The notes under the pieces: model-generated
Databases searched by the model: none
Told to the model about the DNA's origin: nothing
What the model saw: only the letters and a program-made list of their open reading frames with translations
Made by a program: the position numbers and the translations under genes
In this document: in pieces, positions 27,914 through 36,293 of the stretch
Layout: every line of letters starts with the position of its first letter
Numbering within the stretch: position 1 is the first letter of the stretch
NCBI GenBank assembly: GCA_036489565.1
Contig: DASXFN010000005.1
Coordinates: forward strand, 20,904 to 84,903
Direction: 5' to 3'
Source: JAICKN01 sp036489565
GTDB lineage: Bacteria; Acidobacteriota; Terriglobia; Terriglobales; Acidobacteriaceae
DNA length: 64,000 nt

Positions 27914-28324
27914 AATTCGTCGCAATCAATCGCCCACGCGCTCGTATGCTTATGCAAGCGCTTAAAAATACGGGTGTTTACAAACCCAACCTACCCCAGC
28001 CTCCATAGGACTTTTGTAATCTCCCGGAAATCTCCGCCCTACCTACCCGAGCGTATAATAGTGACTGAAGGACGTTCCATCATGCAGCCAAAACTGAACA
28101 CGCATTTGCCCGAGTGCTGGCTGCACTTCTTGGTCGGGCCTCGCCGTTTTCGCGCCGTGTTGCCTTCGAACCGGCGTCCCAATCTCTTCGGCAGCGACTA
28201 ACAGCTTCATCCTCCACTACGTGGTTTGGTTCTCCGTTTGAGCGTCTTAAAACGCCGTCAACCGCTAAGAGCCAAAGACCAACGACCAATAGCCAACGAC
28301 CAAAACCAAATCCTGGAGGATTTC
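27914..28324. other. Gap between flgL and the aminotransferase gene
   Basis: The 411 bases contain no convincing gene. A TATAAT at 28054-28059 resembles a -10 box but has no matching -35. CCAACGA-type repeats fill 28271-28308 just before the next start. Possible weak hairpins follow flgL but none has a T-tract. Confidence 0.5.
28271..28308 (+). repeat. CCAACGA-type short repeats before the aminotransferase gene
   Basis: Four degenerate units (GCCAAAGACCAACGACCAAT and following) of the same family as those at 9987-10029 and 60093-60190. They end 13 bases before a GGAGG that serves the next gene. Confidence 0.75.
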
Positions 28325-29677
28325 ATGGCTACCAAGACTCTCATCGGCCCCAGCATCAAAACCTCATTGCCCGGCCCCAACGCCGCCCGTGTTCTTGCCG
28401 GGGACGAAAAATATATCTCGCCGTCGTACACCCGTTCCTACCCGCTCGTGGCGAAAAGCGGACGCGGCATCATCGTCACCGACGTGGACGGCAATGAGTT
28501 CTTCGATTTTTCCGCCGGCATCGCCGTCACTTCCACCGGCCACTGTCATCCCGAGGTCGTCGCCGCCATCCAGAAACAGGCCGCCGAACTCATTCACATG
28601 TCGGGTACGGATTTTTATTACGAGAGCATGGTCACATTTGCCGAGCGCCTCTCGAAAATCGCCCCCATGCCCGGCCCGCACAAAATTTATTACGGCAACT
28701 CCGGCGCCGAGGCCATTGAGTGCGCGCTGAAACTCGCCCGCTACCACACCAAACGGCAGAACATCATCGCCTTTTACGGGGCTTTTCATGGTCGCACCAT
28801 GGGCGCGCTCTCACTCACAGCTTCCAAGCCGCAACAGCGCCGCCGCTTCGCGCCGCTGGTTCCCGGCGTGACTCACGTGCCTTATCCCAACATTTACCGT
28901 GACTGCAAAAACCCGGACGACGCCGAAAGCTATGCGCTCAGTTGCGCGCGCTTCATTGAAGAAAAATTATTCAAGACCACGCTTCCCCCCGAAGAAGTCG
29001 CCGCCATTTTCGTTGAGCCCATCCAAGGTGAAGGCGGATATTTGGTCGCGCCTACCATCTTCATGCAGGAACTGCGCCGCATCTGCGACCGCCATGGAAT
29101 CTTGCTGGTCGCGGATGAAGTCCAAAGCGGCGCGGGCCGCACCGGAAAGTGGTGGGCCATCGAGCATACCGGCGTCGAGCCTGACATCGTCTGCATCGCC
29201 AAAGGCATTGCCTCCGGCATGCCGCTCGGCATCACCATGAGCCGCGCCGATATTATGGATTGGGTCCCCGGATCGCACGCTTCCACCTTCGGAGGAAACC
29301 CCGTCTGCCTCGCCGCCGCGCTGGCCACGCTCGATGTGATCGAACACGAGCACCTGCTAGAGAACTCCACCGAAGTAGGGAATTACATGCTCAAGCGTCT
29401 CGCAGGTTGGCCGGCAAAACACAAGCTGGTGGGCGATGTCCGCGGCCGCGGCCTCATGATCGGCGTGGAAATTGTGACTGACAAAAAAACCAAAGCCGCC
29501 GCAACCAAAGAGCGCGACCGCATTTTGGAACTCGCTTTTGAACGCGGAGTTTTGTTCCTGGGCTGCGGCCCCAGCACCGTCCGCATCGCTCCCCCGCTCA
29601 TCGTTAGCAAAGACCAAGCTGACGTCGCCATGGACGCGCTCGAAGAATCCATTGCGATCGTCGGCAAGAAAGTTTGA
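28325..29677 (+). CDS. Class III pyridoxal-phosphate aminotransferase
   Basis: The product is 450 residues of fold-type I: FFDFSAGIAVTSTGHCHPEV near residue 60, FYGAFHGRTMGALSLT at about 155, DEVQSGAGRTG at about 265 and the PLP lysine in IAKGIASGMPLG. The family includes 4-aminobutyrate, acetylornithine, ornithine and lysine aminotransferases and archaeal-type amino-acid racemases; the sequence looks closest to the long GABA/ornithine group, but the substrate cannot be fixed. GGAGG seven bases upstream selects ATG 28325 over the longer frame. It stands alone between flgL and yraN. Confidence 0.88.
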   Translation: MATKTLIGPSIKTSLPGPNAARVLAGDEKYISPSYTRSYPLVAKSGRGIIVTDVDGNEFFDFSAGIAVTSTGHCHPEVVAAIQKQAAELIHMSGTDFYYESMVTFAERLSKIAPMPGPHKIYYGNSGAEAIECALKLARYHTKRQNIIAFYGAFHGRTMGALSLTASKPQQRRRFAPLVPGVTHVPYPNIYRDCKNPDDAESYALSCARFIEEKLFKTTLPPEEVAAIFVEPIQGEGGYLVAPTIFMQELRRICDRHGILLVADEVQSGAGRTGKWWAIEHTGVEPDIVCIAKGIASGMPLGITMSRADIMDWVPGSHASTFGGNPVCLAAALATLDVIEHEHLLENSTEVGNYMLKRLAGWPAKHKLVGDVRGRGLMIGVEIVTDKKTKAAATKERDRILELAFERGVLFLGCGPSTVRIAPPLIVSKDQADVAMDALEESIAIVGKKV

Positions 29678-29718
29678 ATGCCTGCGCCGTCGTTTTTTGT
29701 GACAGTGATTTTCAGGCA

Positions 29719-29762
29719 TGTCATCCCGACGTTGAGCGCAGCGAAGACGGAGGGACCTTACG
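29719..29762. repeat. Dispersed palindromic repeat (GTCATCCCGA...GGGACCTTACGT), copy 1
   Basis: A copy of the GTCATYCYGAGCGAAGCG family with GCGCAGCGAAG in its centre. A partial second copy (CATTCCGAGGAGCGAAGCGA, 29818-29845) follows in the same gap. No gene is seen in this 289-base gap. Confidence 0.7.
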
Positions 29763-29966
29763 TCGCTTGATATCTGACGTGCAAAAGACGGGCATGGAAG
29801 AATGCCCCACACCATGTCATTCCGAGGAGCGAAGCGACGAGGAACCCCTACCCCTGCACTACCTCATGCAGCTAGGGGCCTCGCCGCTGAAAAATCCGCG
29901 ATTTCCAGCCCACGCATTGTGACGTCCGTCACATCGCAAATCACAAATAAAAATTAAGCTCCATCT

Positions 29967-30416
29967 ATGCCCTCCGGCCGCCTCACCCACGCCGCCATCC
30001 GCGCCCTTGACTGGCTTGCCGGAAAAACTCTCTCCCCGGAAAACATCCCTCCCCACCAGCGCACTGGACGCGCCGGCGAAGAGGCTGCTTACTTTTATCT
30101 CCGCCGTTTGGGATACATCATGGTCGCGCGCAACTTCCGCTCGCCTCACCGCCGCGGCGAAATTGACCTGATCGCCTGGGAAAAAGACGTCCTCTGCTTC
30201 ATCGAGGTGAAAACCCGCACCACCCATGACGTAAAACCTGCCGAAGCCGCCGTGGATGCCGACAAGCAACGTGAGCTTAACTACATGGCGCGCGAGTACC
30301 TGCGCCACCTGCCACCTTCGTGCCAGTGGCGTTTCGACGTGCTCAGCGTATATTATGAGCAACCATCGAAGCTGCCGCGGTTTGAACTGTTCCGCAATGC
30401 GATCCCGTTATCGTAA
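29967..30416 (+). CDS. YraN/UPF0102 family nuclease-like protein
   Basis: The product is 149 residues with the UPF0102 pattern: GRAGEEAAYFYLRRLGY, ARNFRSPHRRGEIDLIAWE and FIEVKTRT, which together give the E-D-EVK residues of a restriction-endonuclease-like fold. Biological role in the cell is not established. It is a single gene between repeat-rich gaps. Confidence 0.88.
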   Translation: MPSGRLTHAAIRALDWLAGKTLSPENIPPHQRTGRAGEEAAYFYLRRLGYIMVARNFRSPHRRGEIDLIAWEKDVLCFIEVKTRTTHDVKPAEAAVDADKQRELNYMAREYLRHLPPSCQWRFDVLSVYYEQPSKLPRFELFRNAIPLS

Positions 30417-30455
30417 GATCAGGTTTTGCATGGTTTTTCCGAAGAATTCTTGCGC

Positions 30456-30546
30456 TTGAATAGGTTTTGCCGCTGAATATTTTGGGCAGGAATTATATTT
30501 TTGAGTTTGAATAGCTTTCGGGTTGAATAGTTTTTGGGTTTGAATA
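30456..30546 (+). repeat. Tandem 16-17-base repeats upstream of galT
   Basis: TTGAATAG or close variants start at 30456, 30473 (CTGAATAT), 30507, 30523 and 30539, i.e. at multiples of 16-17 bases, one unit near 30490 being strongly degenerate. The spacer is G/T-rich. The array ends seven bases before the galT ATG. Confidence 0.8.
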
Positions 30547-30552
30547 ATCAAG

Positions 30553-31593
30553 ATGCCTGAGTTAAGAAAAGATCCCATCATTGGTCGCTGGGTCATCATC
30601 TCTACCGACCGCGCCAAGCGTCCCAACGATTTCTCCCGGGAGATCATTCAGCTCAAAGGCGGCTTCTGTCCCTTTTGTTACGGAAACGAAAACAAGACCC
30701 CTCCGGAAATCCAGGCCTACCGCCCTAACCACAACGGAGGCCCGCCGCCGCAACGCGATACACCAGGCTGGACCGTCCGCGTCGTGCCCAATAAATTCCC
30801 CGCGCTTGGCATTGAAGGCAACCTGAACCGCCAGGCGGAAGGCATGTTCGACAAAATGAACGGCGTGGGCGCTCATGAAGTCATCATTGAAACGCCCGAC
30901 CACGCCACCACTCTCGCCCAGCTTTCGCCAAAACGCATCGAAGACGTTCTTTGGACCTTCCGCGACCGCATTCTCGACCTGAAAAAAGACCGCCGCTTCA
31001 AGTACATCCTTACATTTAAAAATCACGGCGAGGCCGCCGGCGCCTCGCTCGAACATTCTCACTCGCAGTTGATTGCTCTGCCCATCTTGCCTATTTACGT
31101 GGCCGAGGAACTCGAAGGCGCCAAGCAATATTTCGATTACAAAGAGCGCTGCGTGTTCTGTGACATCATCCATCAGGAAACCGAAGCCGGCGTCCGCGTA
31201 GTCGCCGAAAACGAAGACTTCCTCACCATTGCGCCCTTCGCGCCGCGCTTCCCCTTTGAAACCTGGATACTTCCCAAGCAGCATGAGTCCGCCTTTGAGC
31301 ACTCCACCTCGCACATGTTTAAGAACCTCGCCCGCGCCATCAAGCTGCTGCTGAACAAAGCGGACCGCGTGCTCGACAATCCTCCCTACAACCTGGTCAT
31401 TCACAGCTCCCCCGTGCAGGAGCCCAACAACGACCACTACCACTGGCACATAGAATTCATGCCAAAATTAACTAAGACCGCCGGCTTCGAATGGGGCACC
31501 GGCTTCTACATCAACCCCACGCCTCCGGAAGAGGCAGCCAAGTTTTTGCGCGAGGCGAACGTGGAAGAACTGATTACCGCATCCGTTCGCTAA
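30553..31593 (+). CDS. galT: Galactose-1-phosphate uridylyltransferase
   Basis: GalT exchanges UMP between UDP-glucose and galactose-1-phosphate in the Leloir pathway. The product is 346 residues with two HIT-like halves. Zinc-ligand pairs are CPFC (about 38-41) and CVFC; the N-half contains H168-S-H170, and the C-half HYHWH at 295-299. The catalytic His in the usual HPH motif is replaced by this arrangement of HSHSQ, as in many bacterial GalT/archaeal relatives, so another nucleotidyl-transfer substrate is possible. The start follows a tandem repeat without a clear ribosome binding site. Confidence 0.85.
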   Translation: MPELRKDPIIGRWVIISTDRAKRPNDFSREIIQLKGGFCPFCYGNENKTPPEIQAYRPNHNGGPPPQRDTPGWTVRVVPNKFPALGIEGNLNRQAEGMFDKMNGVGAHEVIIETPDHATTLAQLSPKRIEDVLWTFRDRILDLKKDRRFKYILTFKNHGEAAGASLEHSHSQLIALPILPIYVAEELEGAKQYFDYKERCVFCDIIHQETEAGVRVVAENEDFLTIAPFAPRFPFETWILPKQHESAFEHSTSHMFKNLARAIKLLLNKADRVLDNPPYNLVIHSSPVQEPNNDHYHWHIEFMPKLTKTAGFEWGTGFYINPTPPEEAAKFLREANVEELITASVR

Positions 31594-31635
31594 ATTTTCA
31601 AACAGCAATCGTCCTCGTATTGATATCGCTCGCTA

Positions 31636-31685
31636 AAAATTGTCCTCCTGAGCGAAGCGAAGGACCCATGCACCACCTGCATCCC
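31636..31685. repeat. Dispersed palindromic repeat, copy 2
   Basis: Contains TCCTCCTGAGCGAAGCGAAG followed by GACCCATGCACCACCTGCA, a variant of the GAGCGAAGCG family almost identical to the copy at 34951. It fills most of the 130-base gap between galT and the GH2 gene. Confidence 0.75.
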
Positions 31686-31723
31686 CAATCGCTAATTCAA
31701 TCTCCACTACAATAGCTATCGCC

Positions 31724-33505
31724 ATGAAACAATTTCTCGCGCTTTTCATTCTGCTATCCGCTTTGTGCTTTGCCGCCCCAACGTCCAGCAATTTAATCGC
31801 AAATATTCCGGGCCGCACCACAGTTTCCCTGAATGGCGCGTGGAACATCATCATTGATCCTTACGAGACTGGACTCGGTTCCCGCTATTACCTCAACGCC
31901 AAGCCAAAAAACAAAAGCGATCTGGTCGAATACGACTTCGACAAATCTCCAACGCTCAAGGTTCCGGGCGATTGGAACACACAACGAAACGATCTTTTGT
32001 TTTATGAAGGCCCCGTTTGGTATCGTCGCATTTTCACCTACCACAAACACGCCAACACACGGACCTTCGTTTACATCGGCGCAGCCAACTACAAGACTCG
32101 CGTCTTCCTGAATGGCGAAGAGCTGGGCGAGCACGAGGGCGGATTCACTCCCTTTAATTTCGACGCCACCAGTCTTCTTCACGACGGCGAAAATTTTCTC
32201 GTCATTGAAGTAAACAATGCGCGGCATGTGGAAGATGTGCCCACCGTCAACACCGATTGGTGGAACTACGGCGGAATCACCGGAGATGTTTCTTTGGTGG
32301 AAGTGCCCAATGCTTTTATTCAGGACTACTTCGTTCAACTGGCCAAGGGATCACGCGACCAAGTTGCCGGATGGGTCCAGCTCCAGGGCGTAGATTCGCC
32401 GCAGCAGGTCAAGCTGGAAATCCCCGAAGCTAAAATTCAGCAGACCGTTACAACCGACGCCTCCGGCCATGCGGAATTTCATTTCCCCGCAAAGCTTGCC
32501 CTGTGGTCGCCGGAAAATCCCAAACTTTACGATGTAATCCTGAGTTCCGGCGCGGACAAAATCTCCGACCAAATCGGTTTTCGCAGCATTGAAACACAAG
32601 GCACGAAAATTCTCTTGAACGGCAAGCCCATCGTGCTGCGTGGAATCGCCGCGCATGATGAGGCCCCGCTGCGCGGCGGCCGCGCCACCACCGCCGATGA
32701 TGCGCAAACACTATTGAGTTATGCGAAGGAGCTGCATTGCAACTTCATCCGCATGGCGCACTATCCCCACAATGAAAAAGAAATTCGCCTCGCCGACCGC
32801 ATGGGCATCCTGCTCTGGTCAGAGATCCCCGTCTATTGGGACATTGACTGGACCAATCCCGCCACGCTTGCGAGCGCCGAATCGCAACTGAGCGAGATGA
32901 TTGCTCGCGACCACAATCGCGCCTCGGTAATTTTCTGGTCGCTTTCGAACGAAACTCCCATCAAGCCGGAGCGGACGGCGTTCATCAAGCAACTTGCCAC
33001 TGACGCTCGCGCGCTCGATTCCACCCGCCTCATCACCTCCGCATTGAATCGCACCACCCAGCTTGGCCCCGATCTCCGCGAGCTTAACGATCCGCTGGGT
33101 GCGAGCCTTGACGTGCTTGGTATGAATGAATACGTGGGATGGTACGAACACAAGCCGGAGTACGCCGACCAGTTGCAATGGAAGATTGCGTATGACAAGC
33201 CAGTCATCATCAGCGAGTTCGGCGCGGACGCACCCGCCGGCCGCCACGGCGACAAAGACGAGCGCTGGACCGAGGAGTACCAGGTAAACGTCTTTCAACA
33301 TCAAATCGCAATGGTGCAGCGCATCCCGGGCTTCGCCGGACTCTCCCCGTGGGTGCTGGTGGATTTCCGCTCCCCGCGCCGCCCGCTTCCGGGCATCCAG
33401 GACTATTTCAACCGAAAAGGATTAATTTCCAATAACGGTGCACATAAACAGGCCTTCTACACGCTGCAAAAGTTTTACGAAGATCTGGAAGCGCAACAGA
33501 AGTGA
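31724..33505 (+). CDS. Secreted glycoside hydrolase family 2 (beta-glucuronidase/beta-galactosidase-like)
   Basis: The product is 593 residues. It has a signal peptide (1-17, ending CFAAP), a sugar-binding domain (about 30-190 with GPVWYRRIF and NNARHVEDVPTVNTDWWNYGG), an Ig-like domain (about 195-285) and a TIM barrel. The acid/base is E410 in SLSNETP and the nucleophile E498 in ISEFGA. NTDWWNYGG is characteristic of beta-glucuronidases, but galactosidase or other specificities are possible. With galT upstream, it may feed galactoside or uronide use; operon membership is unproven. Confidence 0.88.
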   Translation: MKQFLALFILLSALCFAAPTSSNLIANIPGRTTVSLNGAWNIIIDPYETGLGSRYYLNAKPKNKSDLVEYDFDKSPTLKVPGDWNTQRNDLLFYEGPVWYRRIFTYHKHANTRTFVYIGAANYKTRVFLNGEELGEHEGGFTPFNFDATSLLHDGENFLVIEVNNARHVEDVPTVNTDWWNYGGITGDVSLVEVPNAFIQDYFVQLAKGSRDQVAGWVQLQGVDSPQQVKLEIPEAKIQQTVTTDASGHAEFHFPAKLALWSPENPKLYDVILSSGADKISDQIGFRSIETQGTKILLNGKPIVLRGIAAHDEAPLRGGRATTADDAQTLLSYAKELHCNFIRMAHYPHNEKEIRLADRMGILLWSEIPVYWDIDWTNPATLASAESQLSEMIARDHNRASVIFWSLSNETPIKPERTAFIKQLATDARALDSTRLITSALNRTTQLGPDLRELNDPLGASLDVLGMNEYVGWYEHKPEYADQLQWKIAYDKPVIISEFGADAPAGRHGDKDERWTEEYQVNVFQHQIAMVQRIPGFAGLSPWVLVDFRSPRRPLPGIQDYFNRKGLISNNGAHKQAFYTLQKFYEDLEAQQK

Positions 33506-33562
33506 ATACACCAAGAATAAGGCGCAACAAAATAATCCCTTGTAAACAAAACCCGGCCATCA

Positions 33563-33598
33563 TGTCATCCCGAACCGCTTTAGCGGTGAGGGACCTTA
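33563..33598. repeat. Dispersed palindromic repeat, copy 3
   Basis: GTCATCCCGAACCGC, TTTA, GCGGTGAGGGACCTTACG: a family member whose central hairpin is ACCGC/GCGGT. It lies in the convergent gap between the GH2 gene and iscS. Confidence 0.75.
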
Positions 33599-33687
33599 CG
33601 TCCGCCTGTGCGCACAGCCCGGGCCGCATGGTTTTAAATTGCGCAGCGCTTCAGGACTGCAATCAATGATTACCAAGTGAAGTGGCG

Positions 33688-34923
33688 TTAGTTGCTGAGC
33701 GACGCCAACTGTCGCAACTGTCTCACTGTTTCCACAACTCGGTTCGCCACATAATCAATCTCAGCTTCCGTATTAAATCGTCCAATCCCAAATCGCAGCG
33801 AACCTTGTGCAAGCTCTTCGCTCACGCCTAAAGCTTTCAACACATAAGACGATTCCACCGATCCGGAATTGCAAGCCGATCCGCTCGATACCGCGATGTC
33901 ATTCAGCCCCATCAGCAGCGATTCACCTTCAACATCCACGAAGCTGATATTCAGATTTCCCGGCAGGCGATGTTTCTGTTCCATCGATCCATTCACAGAA
34001 CACCCATCAAGCCGCCCTATGATTTGTTCGCGCAGCCGATCGCGCAGTCCTGCGAGCCGCATCGCTTCCTCTGCCATTTCTTCCGCCGCGATCGCGCAAG
34101 CCTTGCCCAATCCGACAATCCCCGGAACGTTCAATGTCCCCGACCGCATCCCCAACTCATGGCCGCCGCCGTCAATGCCCGCCGCAATTTCGACGCGCGG
34201 ATTTTCCTTCCGTACATAAAGCGCGCCAACTCCCTTCGGCCCATACATTTTGTGCGCGGAGATCGAAAGCAAATCAACGTTTTGTCCATCAACGTCCACC
34301 GGAACTTTCCCAACAGCCTGCGTCGCATCGGTATGAAAGATCACGCCACGCTCCCGGCAAATCTTCCCGATCTCGGCGATGGGCTGCCGCACCCCAATTT
34401 CATTGTTCGCCGCCATGATGGTGACAAGAATCGTTTCTCCGCCGATCGCCGCCCGCAACTCTTCCAAATCAATCAGCCCGTCGTGCTTCACTCCGAGATA
34501 AGTAACGGAGTAGCCATATTTTTCCAACCGCTTGCAGCTATCAAGCACCGCCTTATGCTCGGTCACCGCCGTAATAATGTGGCTGCCCTTGCTGCGGTAT
34601 TTTTCCGCAACGCCCTTAATCGCAAGGTTGTCGCTTTCCGTCGCCCCCGAAGTAAAAATGATCTCCGAGGCCTTCGCGCCAATCAGCCTGGCAATCCGTT
34701 CGCGGGCCAAGGTTACGGCTTTTTCTGCGGTCCAGCCAAATTCATGGTTGCAGCTGGCGGCGTTGCCAAACTTCGCTGCGAAATAAGGAAGCATCTCCTC
34801 CAACACCCGCGGATCAACCGCAGTGGTCGCATGGTTATCCAAGTAGATAGGCAGACGTACCTCACCCGGAGCGGACTTACGCTGGCCTTCGCGCATGGCG
34901 GACTCCTCTATCTCCGGATCCAT
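33688..34923 (-). CDS. iscS: Cysteine desulfurase (IscS/NifS family)
   Basis: This PLP enzyme removes sulfur from cysteine for Fe-S clusters and tRNA thiolation. The product is 411 residues. YLDNHATTAVDPRVLEEMLP opens the catalytic domain, the PLP lysine is K225 in SAHKMYGPKG, and the active-site cysteine is C351 in SSGSACNSGS, on a long loop as in IscS (group I). GGAG upstream supports ATG 34923, though ATG 34896 is possible. No iscU, iscR or iscA is adjacent, so the sulfur acceptor is unknown. Confidence 0.93.
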   Translation of the reverse strand: MDPEIEESAMREGQRKSAPGEVRLPIYLDNHATTAVDPRVLEEMLPYFAAKFGNAASCNHEFGWTAEKAVTLARERIARLIGAKASEIIFTSGATESDNLAIKGVAEKYRSKGSHIITAVTEHKAVLDSCKRLEKYGYSVTYLGVKHDGLIDLEELRAAIGGETILVTIMAANNEIGVRQPIAEIGKICRERGVIFHTDATQAVGKVPVDVDGQNVDLLSISAHKMYGPKGVGALYVRKENPRVEIAAGIDGGGHELGMRSGTLNVPGIVGLGKACAIAAEEMAEEAMRLAGLRDRLREQIIGRLDGCSVNGSMEQKHRLPGNLNISFVDVEGESLLMGLNDIAVSSGSACNSGSVESSYVLKALGVSEELAQGSLRFGIGRFNTEAEIDYVANRVVETVRQLRQLASLSN

Positions 34924-34950
34924 CTTTCCAATCTCCAGAACTTTATAGAC

Positions 34951-34995
34951 ATTGTCATCCTGAGCGAAGCGAAGGACCCATGCAACTCCTGCACG
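34951..34995. repeat. Dispersed palindromic repeat, copy 4
   Basis: GTCATCCTGAGCGAAGCGAA then GGACCCATGCAACTCCTGCA. It is close to the copy at 31636, in the gap between divergent iscS and the small zinc-motif gene. Confidence 0.75.
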
Positions 34996-35150
34996 CAGTC
35001 ACGAAACCGTCAAAAACCAGATACTCCCCAGCACTCCCCCGACTGCTGCCGTCGTTACCAAAAGATGGGCACCGCCAAATCCACCCGGAATCTCCATCTT
35101 TTCATAGCGTCGGCCTCTCACCCTTGTGAATAAAACTTCCCAACAGGTAC

Positions 35151-35178
35151 TTGACAAGCGCATTGGCCGGGCTAAAAT
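35151..35178 (+). promoter_or_regulatory. Sigma-70-type promoter for the small zinc-motif gene
   Basis: TTGACA (35151-35156), 16-base spacer, TAAAAT (35173-35178), about 60 bases before the ATG at 35239. The leader contains a small hairpin (GCCTT/AAGGC at 35204-35218). Confidence 0.65.
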
Positions 35179-35238
35179 ACCGAAAATCCGGGGAATTATT
35201 TAGCCTTCTCCAAAGGCTTCCGAAACTAGACCGGATCT

Positions 35239-35433
35239 ATGAATTTAATCCCGCCCACGCCAGCCTCCGATAAGAGCAAGAATATGACTCCATGCAAACA
35301 CCCTCGTGTCCAGATCGTTTCCCGCGATGAAGATGCCGAATTCGTCGAGTGCCTCGAATGCCGCGAAGTATTCGACTCCCGCGAATTCAAAGACATGAAC
35401 ATCGAGGAAACCAAGCTGGGCAATGAGCTTTAA
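35239..35433 (+). CDS. Small protein with CxH...CxxC zinc-binding pattern
   Basis: The product is 64 residues. C19-K-H and C38-L-E-C (in VECLECREVFDSREF) make a plausible zinc knuckle. No enzyme domain is present. It has its own good promoter. Function unknown; small zinc proteins of this type could bind nucleic acid or a partner protein. Confidence 0.7.
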   Translation: MNLIPPTPASDKSKNMTPCKHPRVQIVSRDEDAEFVECLECREVFDSREFKDMNIEETKLGNEL

Positions 35434-35612
35434 CCCTACTCTCATTCTCCGTCGCTGTGGTTCTGTGCCTCCAGGGGCTTACCTTGTCCCCATTTGGCAC
35501 ATTCGTACGCGCACGGCGGTAACTTGTCGCAGAAACTCGTGTTGTTTAGATTAATGTTTACTGTCGGAAAGTGCATGCAGAAGTGTATGCAAAGGAAGAA
35601 CGGCAACAACCC

Positions 35613-36002
35613 ATGCCCTCAGTTGCGCTTGTAGTTGACGATTCCATGCTTATCCGCCACACCGTTTGCCGCTTCTTTGAAGAGCGCGGCTTCGAGGTGG
35701 AGTCCGCCACCAACGGACAGGATGCGCTCGAAATCCTCAAACGCCTGCGCCCTGACATTATTGTTACCGATATGGAAATGCCCAAGATGACGGGCATCGA
35801 ACTCATCGCCGCGCTCAAGTCCCAGCCCGCAACCGCCAACATTCCTGTCGGCATCCTCGCGGGCAAGCAAAGCGGCTTTGAGAAGAAAAAGCACGGTGCC
35901 GATTTCGCCATATTCAAGGACATTGACATCGAAGACCAGCTAGCAGCCGCCGTGGACGCTGTGCTGGGATCGCCTTCCGGAAAAAAAGCCGCAGGGAAAT
36001 AA
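35613..36002 (+). CDS. Single-domain response-regulator receiver protein
   Basis: The product is 129 residues from ATG 35613 (an upstream extension to 35571 has no homology). The acidic pocket is D9/D10 in VVDDS and the phospho-acceptor is D53 in VTDMEMP. The switch Thr/Ser is replaced (PVGILAGKQ where PVIMLTA is usual) and the conserved Lys is followed by Asp instead of Pro (FKDID). It may therefore signal differently from CheY. No histidine kinase is adjacent. The basic tail is GKKAAGK. Confidence 0.85.
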   Translation: MPSVALVVDDSMLIRHTVCRFFEERGFEVESATNGQDALEILKRLRPDIIVTDMEMPKMTGIELIAALKSQPATANIPVGILAGKQSGFEKKKHGADFAIFKDIDIEDQLAAAVDAVLGSPSGKKAAGK

Positions 36003-36098
36003 AGCAATTAGCAATCAGCTTCAGCAATCAGCATTTAGCCAAATCTCCCACAAAACTCAATTCACATTGCGAGAGACGGCAATCTCTAATCAGGACTG

Positions 36099-36163
36099 TC
36101 ATCCCGAGCGAAGCTGATGAATTCGCCCTAGCGAATTCATCGCGAAGTCGAGGGACCTTGCGT
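36099..36163. repeat. Dispersed palindromic repeat with variable hairpin, copy 5
   Basis: Left arm GTCATCCCGAGCGAAGC, then an inner hairpin GATGAATTCGC/GCGAATTCATC (perfect 11-base arms), then GCGAAGTCGAGGGACCTTGC. The flanks match the copy inside the nucleotidyltransferase gene at 38622, but the inner hairpin is a different sequence. Upstream, 36003-36040 holds short AGCAATCAGC-type repeats. No gene is seen in this gap. Confidence 0.8.
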
Positions 36164-36293
36164 TTAGTCGTCGCTCACCAGAACCCTACGGAGATTTTCG
36201 TAGGTGGAATTTTCCGTAAAACTTATCAGCACCAAATTGGCCGACTGCTGATTACCAAATGCCAAAACTGGCAACTGAGAACCGACGACTGCT

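Noticed and set aside
27974..28201. Possible small gene after flgL
   Set aside because: No ribosome binding site, no motif, and composition typical of noncoding DNA.
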